Positions 9,699-18,600 of a stretch of 64,000 bases of DNA are shown here, piece after piece. Made by a program: the position numbers and the translations under genes. This DNA comes from Brachybacterium sacelli. Lineage in GTDB: Bacteria; Actinomycetota; Actinomycetes; Actinomycetales; Dermabacteraceae. The first letter of the stretch is position 1, and every line of letters begins with the position of its first letter. A model generated the notes under the pieces. That model was not told the DNA's origin. It saw only the letters and a program-made list of their open reading frames with translations, and did no database searches. The DNA is taken from assembly GCF_017876545.1 (NCBI RefSeq), contig NZ_JAGIOD010000002.1, positions 1,426,001 through 1,490,000 on the forward strand, in the 5' to 3' direction.

Positions 9699-11992
9699 TG
9701 ACGACGCAGCTCGGCCGCAACGCGCCGAACGGACCCGCCGCGGGCGACCCCACGGAGCCCACTGACCCCACGGACGACGGTGCGCGGGAACCCGGTCCCC
9801 GTCGCCGCGGCCGCGGGCTCCTGCGATGGCAGGTCCCAGCCCTGCTCGCCGTGCTCCTGCTGGTGGCCGGGCTCGGGTTCGCCTCCCGCGGGGTGACGGA
9901 GCCTCGGGGCACCGACGCCCCCGAGCACGTCTTCAGCGCTGCCCGCGCCACCGCAGCGACCTCGCAGATCGTCGATGAGCCCCACCCTGTCGGCAGCGAC
10001 GCCAATGCCGAGGCCCACGCGGACCTCGCGGAGCAGCTGGCCGGCCTGGGCTTCGAGACGACCTCTCAGGAGTCCCTCGGGATGCGAGCGGTCGGCGATC
10101 AGGGGACGGCCGGGTACACGGACAATCTCCTCGCCACCCGGCCCGGCACCGACCCGACCGGCACGATCGTCCTGGCCACCCACATCGACTCGGTGCCGAA
10201 CGCGCCGGGCGCCGCCGACGCCGGGGTCGGGCTGAGTGTGATCCTGGAGACCGTCCGGGCGCTCGGTCCCGAGGCGCAGCGCAACGACCTCGTCATCCTC
10301 CTGGTCGACGGGGAGGAGCGCGGCCTGCTCGGAGCCCAGGCCCATCTCGACGCGCGCGCCGGGGAGCTGGCCGAGCCCGTGGTGGTGCTGAACCACGAGG
10401 CCCGTGGCGTCTCCGGTCGCCCGTTGGTCACCCGCACGAGCGGACCCATGCACGCAGTCCTCGGCTCGATGCCGCACCCCGAGTTCGAGTCGTTCTGCGA
10501 CGCCCTGTTCGGCATGATGCCCAACGACACCGACTTCACCGTCTACCGTGCCGGAGGCTGGTGGGGGATGGACATGGCGATCATCGACGACGCGTGGGCG
10601 TACCACAGCCCGCAGGACGACGCCGAGCACCTCGATGAGGGCACCTTGCAGCACTACGGCGAGATGACCCTCGCCCTGACCCGCGACCTCACCGCGCGGG
10701 ACCTCACCGCTCTGCAGTCCCGCACCGACGAGGAGCCCGTCCAGACCACCGCCCCCTGGGGCATCGTCAAGCTCCCCCCGCCGCTGGTCACCGCCGCCGG
10801 AGTGCTCGCGCCCCTGGCGGTGCTGGCCGCCGTGCTGGTCCTGCGTCGACGCGGGGAGCTCACGCTGCGCGGCACCGCGCTCGGAGCGCTGACCGGACTG
10901 ATCGCCCTGCCGCTCAGTGCGGCCGCCGCCGTCATGGCCTGGCAGACCGCGGCCGGGGCGAGCCCGCAGATGCTCTCGCAGACCACGGGCGAGCCCGTGC
11001 GCGCCGAGCTGTTCCTCCTCGCCGACGTCCTGGCCGGCGCGGTGGCGGTCACCCTGTGCTGGGTGCTCGCCCGGTTCCTGATCAGCCGTACGGCCCTGCT
11101 CTCGGGAGCCGCCCTGGTCACGACGGCGCTGCTGGCGGCGCTGGCCGTCTCCTCACCGCAGCTGGGCAGCTCGATGATCCCGCCCGCGGTGATCGCCGCC
11201 GTCGGCTTCCTGCTCACCACCGTGCTCCCACCAGGCGTGGGCCTCGCCGTACGAGCTCTCACGCTGCTGCCGACGGGGTGGATGCTCGGCACCCAGGTCT
11301 CCTCCCTCATGGAGTTCGGCATCGCGTCCTCCTCGGGCGGGCTCGCCGGGACCGTGCTGGTCGGGCTCGCCGCCGCCGCACCGCTGCTGCGGGACGGGCG
11401 CGCAGCCGGGCACTGCCGTGCACGTCGGGCCCGGCGGCTGCTGGTCCCGGTGCTGGCGGCCGTCCTGACCGCCGCGGCCCTCGTCGGTGGCACCGCGCTG
11501 AGCCTGGCCGCTCCGGAGCCGGTCCAGGAGGGCGTGCTCGCGCAGGTCGACGGGCGCAGCGGGGAGACCACCTGGGACGTCAGCGGCACGACCGAGTGGG
11601 GTCGCGCGCTCGACGGCACCCGCGCCACCTCCGACCTCCCACCGCCGAGCGTCGAGACCACCCCGGGCGCGGAGCCGCAGGAGGTCGAGATCGTCCTCGC
11701 CTCCCCACGCGAGGCCGCGCAGTTCGAGCTCTCCCTCGACGAGGGTGCCCTCCGCGAGGTCCGCCTCGACGGCGAGCCGCTGGAGGCCGAGGAGCCCACG
11801 ACCGCCCTGCAGATCGTCGGCGTCCCGCAGGACCAGGAGGTCACCGTCACCGCCACGGTGCCCGACGGGGCCGAGCTCACGGTCCTCGAGACCACCTATG
11901 ACCCGAGCCTCGCCGATGGATGGGTCGAGCCCGGGCCGGAGGTCTCCCTCATGCAGCCGCGGCTGCGCATCGCCGTCACCGAGGGGGTCTGA
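9698..11992 (+). CDS. M28 family zinc metallopeptidase with C-terminal membrane domain
   Basis: This 764-residue protein starts with a membrane anchor near residues 40-65 (after a cytoplasmic basic stretch). An extracellular M28 aminopeptidase domain covers about 90-340. Metal ligands are visible as THIDS, AADAG, DGEER and the final H in WAYHSPQDD. The general base is in the EER of DGEERG. At least seven hydrophobic helices follow (residues 355-600), then a beta-rich tail. The layout resembles ER/vacuole-type membrane M28 peptidases also found in Actinobacteria. It probably trims peptides at the cell surface. It is monocistronic. Confidence 0.88.
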   Translation: MTTQLGRNAPNGPAAGDPTEPTDPTDDGAREPGPRRRGRGLLRWQVPALLAVLLLVAGLGFASRGVTEPRGTDAPEHVFSAARATAATSQIVDEPHPVGSDANAEAHADLAEQLAGLGFETTSQESLGMRAVGDQGTAGYTDNLLATRPGTDPTGTIVLATHIDSVPNAPGAADAGVGLSVILETVRALGPEAQRNDLVILLVDGEERGLLGAQAHLDARAGELAEPVVVLNHEARGVSGRPLVTRTSGPMHAVLGSMPHPEFESFCDALFGMMPNDTDFTVYRAGGWWGMDMAIIDDAWAYHSPQDDAEHLDEGTLQHYGEMTLALTRDLTARDLTALQSRTDEEPVQTTAPWGIVKLPPPLVTAAGVLAPLAVLAAVLVLRRRGELTLRGTALGALTGLIALPLSAAAAVMAWQTAAGASPQMLSQTTGEPVRAELFLLADVLAGAVAVTLCWVLARFLISRTALLSGAALVTTALLAALAVSSPQLGSSMIPPAVIAAVGFLLTTVLPPGVGLAVRALTLLPTGWMLGTQVSSLMEFGIASSSGGLAGTVLVGLAAAAPLLRDGRAAGHCRARRARRLLVPVLAAVLTAAALVGGTALSLAAPEPVQEGVLAQVDGRSGETTWDVSGTTEWGRALDGTRATSDLPPPSVETTPGAEPQEVEIVLASPREAAQFELSLDEGALREVRLDGEPLEAEEPTTALQIVGVPQDQEVTVTATVPDGAELTVLETTYDPSLADGWVEPGPEVSLMQPRLRIAVTEGV

Positions 11993-12041
11993 GACGGGGC
12001 AGTGGTGCCCGATGGTCGACGGCGCTGCCCCGGTGATGTAG

Positions 12042-12053
12042 CTTGACCTCAAG
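12042..12053 (+). promoter_or_regulatory. Candidate MarR/TamR-type operator upstream of tam
   Basis: CTTGA-CC-TCAAG is a perfect 5-bp dyad 39 bases before tam, followed by a possible -10 (GATAAA). Streptomyces tam is controlled by the MarR-family regulator TamR, whose operators are of similar dyad type as I recall. No marR gene is seen in this window. Confidence 0.4.
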
Positions 12054-12092
12054 ATAAAGGCGAGGGGCCCACACACGACGGAGGGAGCGGCC

Positions 12093-12866
12093 ATGGCGCA
12101 CGCCTGGAGCCCGGAGCAGTACCTGCGGTTCGGCGACGAACGGGGAAGACCCTTCATCGACCTCCTTGCGCGCGTGGACGCCGAGGCCCCGGAGCTGGTG
12201 GTCGACCTCGGCGCCGGGCCGGGGACCCTCACCACCGTCCTCGCCGACCGGTGGCCGTCGGCCCGCGTGCTCGCCGTGGATTCCAGCCCGGAGATGATCG
12301 CCCGTGCCGAGTCCGTGGCAGGGATCCACGCCGAGCTCGGCGACCTGCGCACCTGGGAGCCCCCGGCGCCGGTCGACGTCCTGATCAGCAACGCAGCGCT
12401 GCAATGGGTCCCGGATCATCTCGAGCAGCTCCCGCGACTGGCCGGCCTGCTCGCCCCGGGCGGCGTGCTGGCCCTGCAGGTCCCCGGCAACTTCACCGAG
12501 CCCAGCCACACCATCCGCCGCGAGCTGGCCGCCGAGGAGCCCTACGCGGGGCACCTCGCCGGCATCGCCCACCCCGACTCCTACGACGCGAGCACCTACC
12601 TCCGCACGCTGCAGGGCCTCGGGCTCGAGGTCGACGCCTGGGAGACCACCTACCTGCATGTCCTGTACGGGCCGGACCCCGTCTTCGAGTGGGTCTCCGG
12701 CACCGGAGCCCGGCCCACGCTGCAGGCGCTGCCGGCGAACCTGCGCCCCGCCTTCGAGGCCGAGTTCCGGGCGCGGCTGCGCGCGGCCTATCCAGATCAC
12801 GGTTGCGGAGTGCTGCTGCCCTTCCGCCGTGTCTTCGCGGTCGCGCGCCGTGGTTCCCGTCCGTAG
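12093..12866 (+). CDS. tam: Trans-aconitate 2-methyltransferase
   Basis: This 257-residue SAM-dependent methyltransferase detoxifies trans-aconitate, an inhibitor of aconitase. The N-terminal WSPEQYLRFGDERGRPFIDL and motif I VDLGAGPGTLT (residues 36-46) match the Tam family. Motif II/III is seen in LISNAALQWVPDH. The start ATG 12093 has GGAGG upstream. It converges with the NRPS operon, ending 29 bases from the phosphopantetheinyl transferase stop. It is unlikely to belong to that operon because it is on the opposite strand. Confidence 0.9.
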   Translation: MAHAWSPEQYLRFGDERGRPFIDLLARVDAEAPELVVDLGAGPGTLTTVLADRWPSARVLAVDSSPEMIARAESVAGIHAELGDLRTWEPPAPVDVLISNAALQWVPDHLEQLPRLAGLLAPGGVLALQVPGNFTEPSHTIRRELAAEEPYAGHLAGIAHPDSYDASTYLRTLQGLGLEVDAWETTYLHVLYGPDPVFEWVSGTGARPTLQALPANLRPAFEAEFRARLRAAYPDHGCGVLLPFRRVFAVARRGSRP

Positions 12867-12895
12867 GGACTGCAGGAGAGGTGGCCTGACGCTGC

Positions 12896-13597
12896 TCACC
12901 CGGCCGGGAGCACGTCGGCGAGGTCGATCTCGTGCACCGGGACGATCGCCGAGGCCGCGACGGCCTGCGGCACGGTGCTCGGGAGGCCGCGCACGTGCAG
13001 ACCCTGCACCTCCCGGGGTGCGTCTGCGGCCACCGACCACCAGGGTGCTTCTGCCGGGGAACGGCTCACCAGGGCTATACGCGAGGGATCGATCCTCAGG
13101 CCGACGCCCGCTGCTTTGAGCAGGGCCTCCTTGCGGGCCCACAGGGAGATGCCAGATCGCAGACCGTCGGTCTCGCGGTGCTGGCGTTCGCGCGGATGGC
13201 GGACGGCGGCGTCGAATCCCGGCCAGAGGGAGATGGGAGGATCCTGCACGTCCACTCCGACCTGCACCTCCTGCGCGGCGACCGCCACCAGCACCTGATC
13301 CTGGGACGTGGAGCCGGACAGCGACATCCCGGGGGCACGAGGGCGTCCGTGCGGCGCTCCGCAGCGCTCGCACGCACGCTCCACGACCATGTCCTGGGCA
13401 CAGGTGGGTGCCGCGCCGAGCACATGGGCCAGCAACAGGCGCAGCGCCGCCCGGCCGGCCAGGGTGCGGTCGCCGTGGAAGCCGCGTCGTGCGCGAGCGG
13501 CGACGAGGTCCTCCGGTGCCACGAGGGCCTGCGCGCCGCCCGTTCCCCGCGTTCCTTCGAGCACTGCTGTCACCGTGGTCGACAGGACCCTGATCAT
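12896..13597 (-). CDS. 4'-phosphopantetheinyl transferase (Sfp type) of the NRPS operon
   Basis: This 233-residue protein converts apo carrier domains to holo form using coenzyme A. P1 is seen as CERCGAPHGRP. The metal-binding motif is VGVDVQ. The catalytic WARKEALLKA box matches the family W-x2-KEA-x2-K. ATG 13597 was chosen because it overlaps the permease stop as ATGA, and a longer in-frame extension upstream lies within the permease. As the last gene of the NRPS operon it presumably primes the three T domains of the adjacent synthetase. Confidence 0.88.
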   Translation of the reverse strand: MIRVLSTTVTAVLEGTRGTGGAQALVAPEDLVAARARRGFHGDRTLAGRAALRLLLAHVLGAAPTCAQDMVVERACERCGAPHGRPRAPGMSLSGSTSQDQVLVAVAAQEVQVGVDVQDPPISLWPGFDAAVRHPRERQHRETDGLRSGISLWARKEALLKAAGVGLRIDPSRIALVSRSPAEAPWWSVAADAPREVQGLHVRGLPSTVPQAVAASAIVPVHEIDLADVLPAG

Positions 13598-14391
13598 CGT
13601 CGACTGATGCGCCGGTACTGGACGACCGCTGCGGGAGCGAACACCGCAATGATGACGACGCAGCTGATGACTGAGTACAGCACCGGGTTGTCGCCCGGCC
13701 ACCCACCCGGACTCTCGAAGCCGGGTGGGACCTCATTGCCGAACCCCTGCCGCGCGGCGGTCGCGACCGCGGTGATCGGGTTCCAGCGTGCGATGGCCTG
13801 CAGACCGGAGGGGAGGGAGTCCGCGGAGACGAAGGCGCCGGAGATGAAGCACACCGGGAACAGCCACAGCAAGCCGAGGCTCTGCGCCACCTCCACGGAG
13901 CGGGCTGTCAGGGCGATGAGGGCGCCCACCCAGGAGACGGCGAAGGCGAACAGCAGCAGAAGGGCGCAGGCCAGCACTACTGAGCCCGGCCCCGTCGAGG
14001 CCCTCCAGCCGATGGCGAGCCCGCAGCCGAGGATGACGAGCACCGAGATCGCGCTCATGACCAGGTCGGAGACGGTGCGGCCGAGTATCACCCCCACCCG
14101 CGACATCGGCAGGGCGCGGAAGCGGTCGATGAGGCCGGACTGCAGGTCCTTGGCGAGGTACACGGCGGTGAAGGAGGAGTTGAAGGTGAGGGTCTGAGCG
14201 AGGATGCCGCCGACGAGGTACTCCCGGTAGGCGCCTCCACCCAGCGTGCCGCCGAACACGTAGGCCAGGATGATCACGAACAGGATCGGCTGCGCGATCC
14301 CGGTGACCAGAGCTCCCGGGGTACGGCGCAGACCGATGAGGTTTCGGCGGGCGATGACGGCGCCATCGCGCACGGCACGCACCGGCCTCAT
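13594..14391 (-). CDS. ABC-2 type exporter permease (DrrB-like)
   Basis: This 265-residue integral membrane protein has six hydrophobic segments. DrrB-family features include IARRNLIGLRRTPGALVTGI near the N terminus and the FRALPMSR motif in the first cytoplasmic loop. It pairs with the ATPase encoded immediately upstream (ATGA overlap at both ends) and probably exports the NRPS product. Such pairs also give self-resistance. No separate efflux or receptor genes are seen in the operon. Confidence 0.9.
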   Translation of the reverse strand: MRPVRAVRDGAVIARRNLIGLRRTPGALVTGIAQPILFVIILAYVFGGTLGGGAYREYLVGGILAQTLTFNSSFTAVYLAKDLQSGLIDRFRALPMSRVGVILGRTVSDLVMSAISVLVILGCGLAIGWRASTGPGSVVLACALLLLFAFAVSWVGALIALTARSVEVAQSLGLLWLFPVCFISGAFVSADSLPSGLQAIARWNPITAVATAARQGFGNEVPPGFESPGGWPGDNPVLYSVISCVVIIAVFAPAAVVQYRRISRR

Positions 14392-15404
14392 CGTGCGGCC
14401 TCCGCGCGGCGTGCGGAGCTGACGTCGGCGCCGAGGTGGTGCGCCCCGGGTGCGTCCGGCTCCGGGACGGGCTCAGGGGCCGGGCCGCCGGTGAGACCGA
14501 GGAAGACCTCGTCGAGCGTGGGGCGTCGCAGCGCGGCCTCCCCGACGTCGATCCCGGCGCTTTCGAGGACGGTCAGCACACGCGAGAGTCCTGGTCCGCC
14601 GACGTCGGCGGCGAGCGTGAGGCGTCTGCCGCGCTCATCCGTCTCGGCGTCGTGCCCGGCGCGGGCGAGAGCGGCCTGCGCCGCGGCGCCGTCAGAGGCA
14701 TCGGCGAGGGCGATGTCGACCCGGGAGCCTCCGACCTGCTTCTTGAGTGCGGCCGCTGTGCCGTCCGCGACGATGCGGCCGCGATCGATCACGGCGATCG
14801 AGTCGGCGAGTTGATCAGCCTCCTCCAGGTACTGCGTGGTCAGCAGCACGGTGACACCGTCCGCGGTCAGGGAGCTGACCGCGTCCCAGGTGTCGCGGCG
14901 ACCTCGCGGATCGAGCCCCGTCGTGGGCTCGTCGAGGATCACGACCGGGGGGCGGGCGATGACGGCACCTGCGAGGTCGAGCCGACGGCGCATCCCGCCG
15001 GAGTACTGTCCGGCCAGCAGGGTGTCGGCGACGTCGTCGAGACGGAAGTCGTGGAGCAGCTCGCGGGCGCGGTCCGCGGCGGCGCGCCGCGGCATGCCGT
15101 ACAGGCGGGCGACCATGCGCAGGTTCTCGGATCCCGTCAGCTTCTCGTCGACGGCCGCATACTGCCCGGAGACACCCAGGCTGCGACGCACGCTGTCCGG
15201 GTCGGTGCGAACCGAGTGGCCTTCGACCTGCGCGTCGCCCTGATCCGGCACCAGGAGGGTGGTGAGCACCCGCACGATCGTGGTCTTGCCCGCGCCGTTG
15301 GGGCCCAGCAGGCCCTGCACGGTGCCCGGGGGCACCTCGAGATCGACCCCGTCGAGCGCTGTCCGGTCGCCATAGTGCTTGACGACGCCGCGCAGGGATA
15401 TCAC
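14388..15404 (-). CDS. ABC exporter ATP-binding protein (DrrA-like)
   Basis: This 338-residue ATPase has Walker A GPNGAGKTT (residues 36-44), signature YSGGMRRRLDLA, Walker B VVILDEPTTGLDP and the switch His region replaced by LLTTQYLEEAD. Gln in place of the usual His is typical of DrrA-type exporters. A C-terminal DrrA-type domain (DUF4162-like) follows residue 225. The GTG start at 15404 overlaps the mbtH stop (GTGA). The open frame continues further upstream only as an out-of-frame shadow of mbtH and the NRPS gene. Confidence 0.9.
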   Translation of the reverse strand: MISLRGVVKHYGDRTALDGVDLEVPPGTVQGLLGPNGAGKTTIVRVLTTLLVPDQGDAQVEGHSVRTDPDSVRRSLGVSGQYAAVDEKLTGSENLRMVARLYGMPRRAAADRARELLHDFRLDDVADTLLAGQYSGGMRRRLDLAGAVIARPPVVILDEPTTGLDPRGRRDTWDAVSSLTADGVTVLLTTQYLEEADQLADSIAVIDRGRIVADGTAAALKKQVGGSRVDIALADASDGAAAQAALARAGHDAETDERGRRLTLAADVGGPGLSRVLTVLESAGIDVGEAALRRPTLDEVFLGLTGGPAPEPVPEPDAPGAHHLGADVSSARRAEAAR

Positions 15405-15613
15405 GAGGCGGCTCGCGCTCCGTCGTCCAGGCGCCGAGGTGTGATGTCGAGCCAGGAGGCGTCGACGTACGCGAGGCATTCGGCATGGGCCCCCGGGCCG
15501 AAGACGGCAACCCACCCCCGGGGCAGGTCTGCGGTCTCGGGCCACAGCGAGTGCTGTCCGCGCTCGTTCACGAGGACGCGGAAGGTGGCGTCGGTGTCGT
15601 CGAAAGGGTTCAT
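15401..15613 (-). CDS. MbtH-like protein
   Basis: This 70-residue protein is a small chaperone that binds and activates NRPS adenylation domains. The family pattern is present: NPFDD at the N terminus, NERGQHSLWP, then PRGW and a late Trp in WLDITP. The start ATG at 15613 lies 36 bases after the NRPS stop codon (15649-15651), and the stop overlaps the ABC ATPase start. Its presence suggests that at least one of the three A domains needs MbtH. Confidence 0.93.
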   Translation of the reverse strand: MNPFDDTDATFRVLVNERGQHSLWPETADLPRGWVAVFGPGAHAECLAYVDASWLDITPRRLDDGARAAS

Positions 15614-15648
15614 CCTGTGGTGGTCCCGTCTCCATCGGTGGTGCTGTC

Positions 15649-18600
15649 TCACCCGTGGTTCGGAGCCGACCCTCCCGCGGTTTGGTCGGATCCGCGGCCG
15701 AGCGGGAACGCGTCCAAAGCGGCGGCGACACTCTGCGCGGCCGGTTCCTCGAGCAGCTCCGTGTGGGGGGCGTCGATCCGGCGCACGGCGACTTCGCCGG
15801 TGACGTGAGGGCTCCAGGCCTCCGGGCCCGGTCGGCCCCGGGGAACGTCGCGGGTCGCCTCGAGGACGGCGAGGTCGCCCTCGACGACGGGGGTTCCGGC
15901 GGCGTCCAGGAGCGCTCCGAGGCGGGTGAAGCGCGAGGCCATGCGTTCCGCCGTGCTGACGGGCAGCTGCCCGAGCGCGTTTCCGGCCGCACGCAGGGCG
16001 CTGACCGCCGTCGCGGCATCCAGGTCGCCCTCGGGAACGGGGACGTCCTGGGCCTCCAGGAGCCCTCGCCACCGTGCCTGCTCGTCCTCGACGCCCTGCA
16101 GAGATCCCCCGTGGTGGGGGTAGGAGTCGAGGACGGCGAGCAGGGCGACCTCCTCGCCGTCGGCCTGCAGGCGAGCGGCGAGATGGTGCGCGATCCTGCC
16201 GCCGAGCGAGTACCCCAGCAGGTGGTACGGGCCGTGCGGTTGGACGGTGCGCATCGCCTCGAGGTAGTGGTCCAGCAGTTCGTCGAGGGTCTGCTCCGCG
16301 CCGTGAGGCGGCTCGTCCGTGGTGAGCCCGGGCATCTGCAGCCCGACCACGGGGCGGGGCATGCGCAGATGGGGGAGCAGGCCCGAGAAGCTCCAGGCGA
16401 GTCCGCTCGCGGGGTGGACGGCGAACAGGGGATCCCCCTGCCCCTCGGGACGCAGGGGGAGCAGCGGCGAGAGGGATTCGTCGAGGTCGGATGCCGCGGG
16501 CCGGTCGCCTCTGCCGACATCGTCCGCAGAGCGCGGGGGAGCGCCGTCGGCCTCGATCGCGAGCTGCGCCACGGTCGGGGCACGGAACAGGGTATGGACG
16601 GGGACGTCCCGGCCCAGAGCCTCGCCGATCGCGGCCACCGCGGGTCGGGCCACGAAGGAGTGCCCGCCGAGAGCGAAGAAGGAGTCGTCAGCACGGACGT
16701 CCTGGACCCCGAGCACCTCGGCGAACGCTGCCGCCACGGCGGCCTCGGCACCCTCCCGCGGTACGCGCCCGCCGCCCCCGCCGAAGGTGGGACCGGGCAG
16801 CGCCTGGACGTCGACCTTCCCGTTGGTCGTCAAGGGGATGGCGCCGACGAGGGTGATCGCGGCGGGCCGCATGTACTCGGGCAGGCGGGTTGCGGCGACC
16901 TGCTCGAGCAGGTCCGGCAGCCCGGCGCCGTCGGCGTCCTCGGCGGGCACCGCCCACGCGGCCAGGACCGTTCCGCGAGGACTGGGTACCGGGCGGACCA
17001 CCGCCTGCGCAACCTCGGGACGGTCCTCGAGCACCGCGGCGACCTCGCCCGGTTCGATGCGGTGCCCACGGATCTTGACCTGGTCGTCGCTGCGCCCGAG
17101 CGCGACGACCCGGGGGCGGAGGCCGGCGGCGGCATCGCGCACGGCCACGAGGTCGCCGGTGCGGTACATGCGCGAACCGTCGAGGGCGAACGGATCGGCG
17201 ACGAAGCGCGCGGCGGTGGTGGCCCCGGTACCGAGGTAGCCGTCGGCGAGCTGGTCTCCGGCGAGCCAGAGCTCTCCGACGCTCCCCACGGGAACCGGCC
17301 GCAGGTGCGCATCCAGGACGCGGGCGACAGTGCCGCAGGTCGGCGCCCCGAGGACGGGGGACGGGTTCCCGTCGATCGCCGCGACCAGGGTGTCCACCCC
17401 CGCCTCGGTGGGGCCGTAGAGGTTCCATCCTTGGACGGATCGACGCTCGTGCACCCAGGACCACAGTGCCGGCTCGACGGGCTCGCCCCCGAGCAGGAGC
17501 ACGAAGGGGTTCTCCGGGTCCCGGGCATCGAGGAGATCAGCGAGCCCGGTCTGCCCGCGCAGGGCGTCGAGGTAGCCAGGTGTGGTCTCCCAGGCGTCGA
17601 TGCGGTGCTGTGTGAGGGCGGCGACCAGGGCCTCGGGGTCTCGGCGCACCTCGTCGCCGATGACGTGCACCTCGTGGCCGGCCACCAGCCACAGCACCGG
17701 ATCCAGGGAAGCGTCGAAGCCGACCCCCGTGGTGTGGGCGAGGCGCAGCCGGCGCCGATCGGGGTCGGGAAGCAGCGTCGAGCGGTGGCTCCTGAGGAGC
17801 TGGGTCAGCGCCCGGTGGGGGACCTGGACGCCCTTCGGCATCCCGGTGCTGCCCGAGGTGAAGATGACGTACGCCGCATCGGAGTCCGCCGGCAGGTCGG
17901 CGGGCGCCGTGCCGACCGGCAGATCGGCGCACCGCAGGATGCGATCGGCAGGGATCCCGGCCTCCCCGGCGGCCGTCACCGCCCCCTCCTCGGCGGCGTC
18001 GCCGGTGCGCAGCACCCAGGACGGCTGGGCGGTGCGCAGCGTGGCCACCATCCGCGGACCGGGCAGTGTGATGTCGACGGGGACGGCGACCGCCCCGGCC
18101 CGCCAGATGGCCAGCATCCCGGCGACGGACTCGGTGCCACGGCGCACGGCCAGGGCGATGCGGTCACCGGCGAGGGCGCCTGCTGCGCGCAACCCGCCCG
18201 CCAGGGCATCGACCTGTGCGGCGAGCTCGCCTGCGGTGAGAGAGCCGTCATCCCCGACGAGGGCGGTGGAGCGGGGCCGGTCCACGGCGGAGGCGGCCAG
18301 GGCCTCGAGCACGCCCTGAGGTCCGGTGGTGGCCTGCCACGGCTCCAGGGGCGTCGAGGCCGGGCCGGCGGGAATCTCCTGCAGGCTCCGCCCGGGATCC
18401 TCGGCGATGCCTTCGAGGAACCCGACCCAGCGGTCGACGAAGCCGCGTGCCGCCTCCTGGCTGAACAGATTCGCGTCGTACTCGAGCACGCCGTCCGCGC
18501 CGCCCTCGTCGCGGGGGCGGAGGGTGAGGGACAGGTCCACCTTGGCCGTCCCGGTGGAGTCGGGCTCCACCCGGGTGACTGCCACTCCTGGCAGCTCGAG

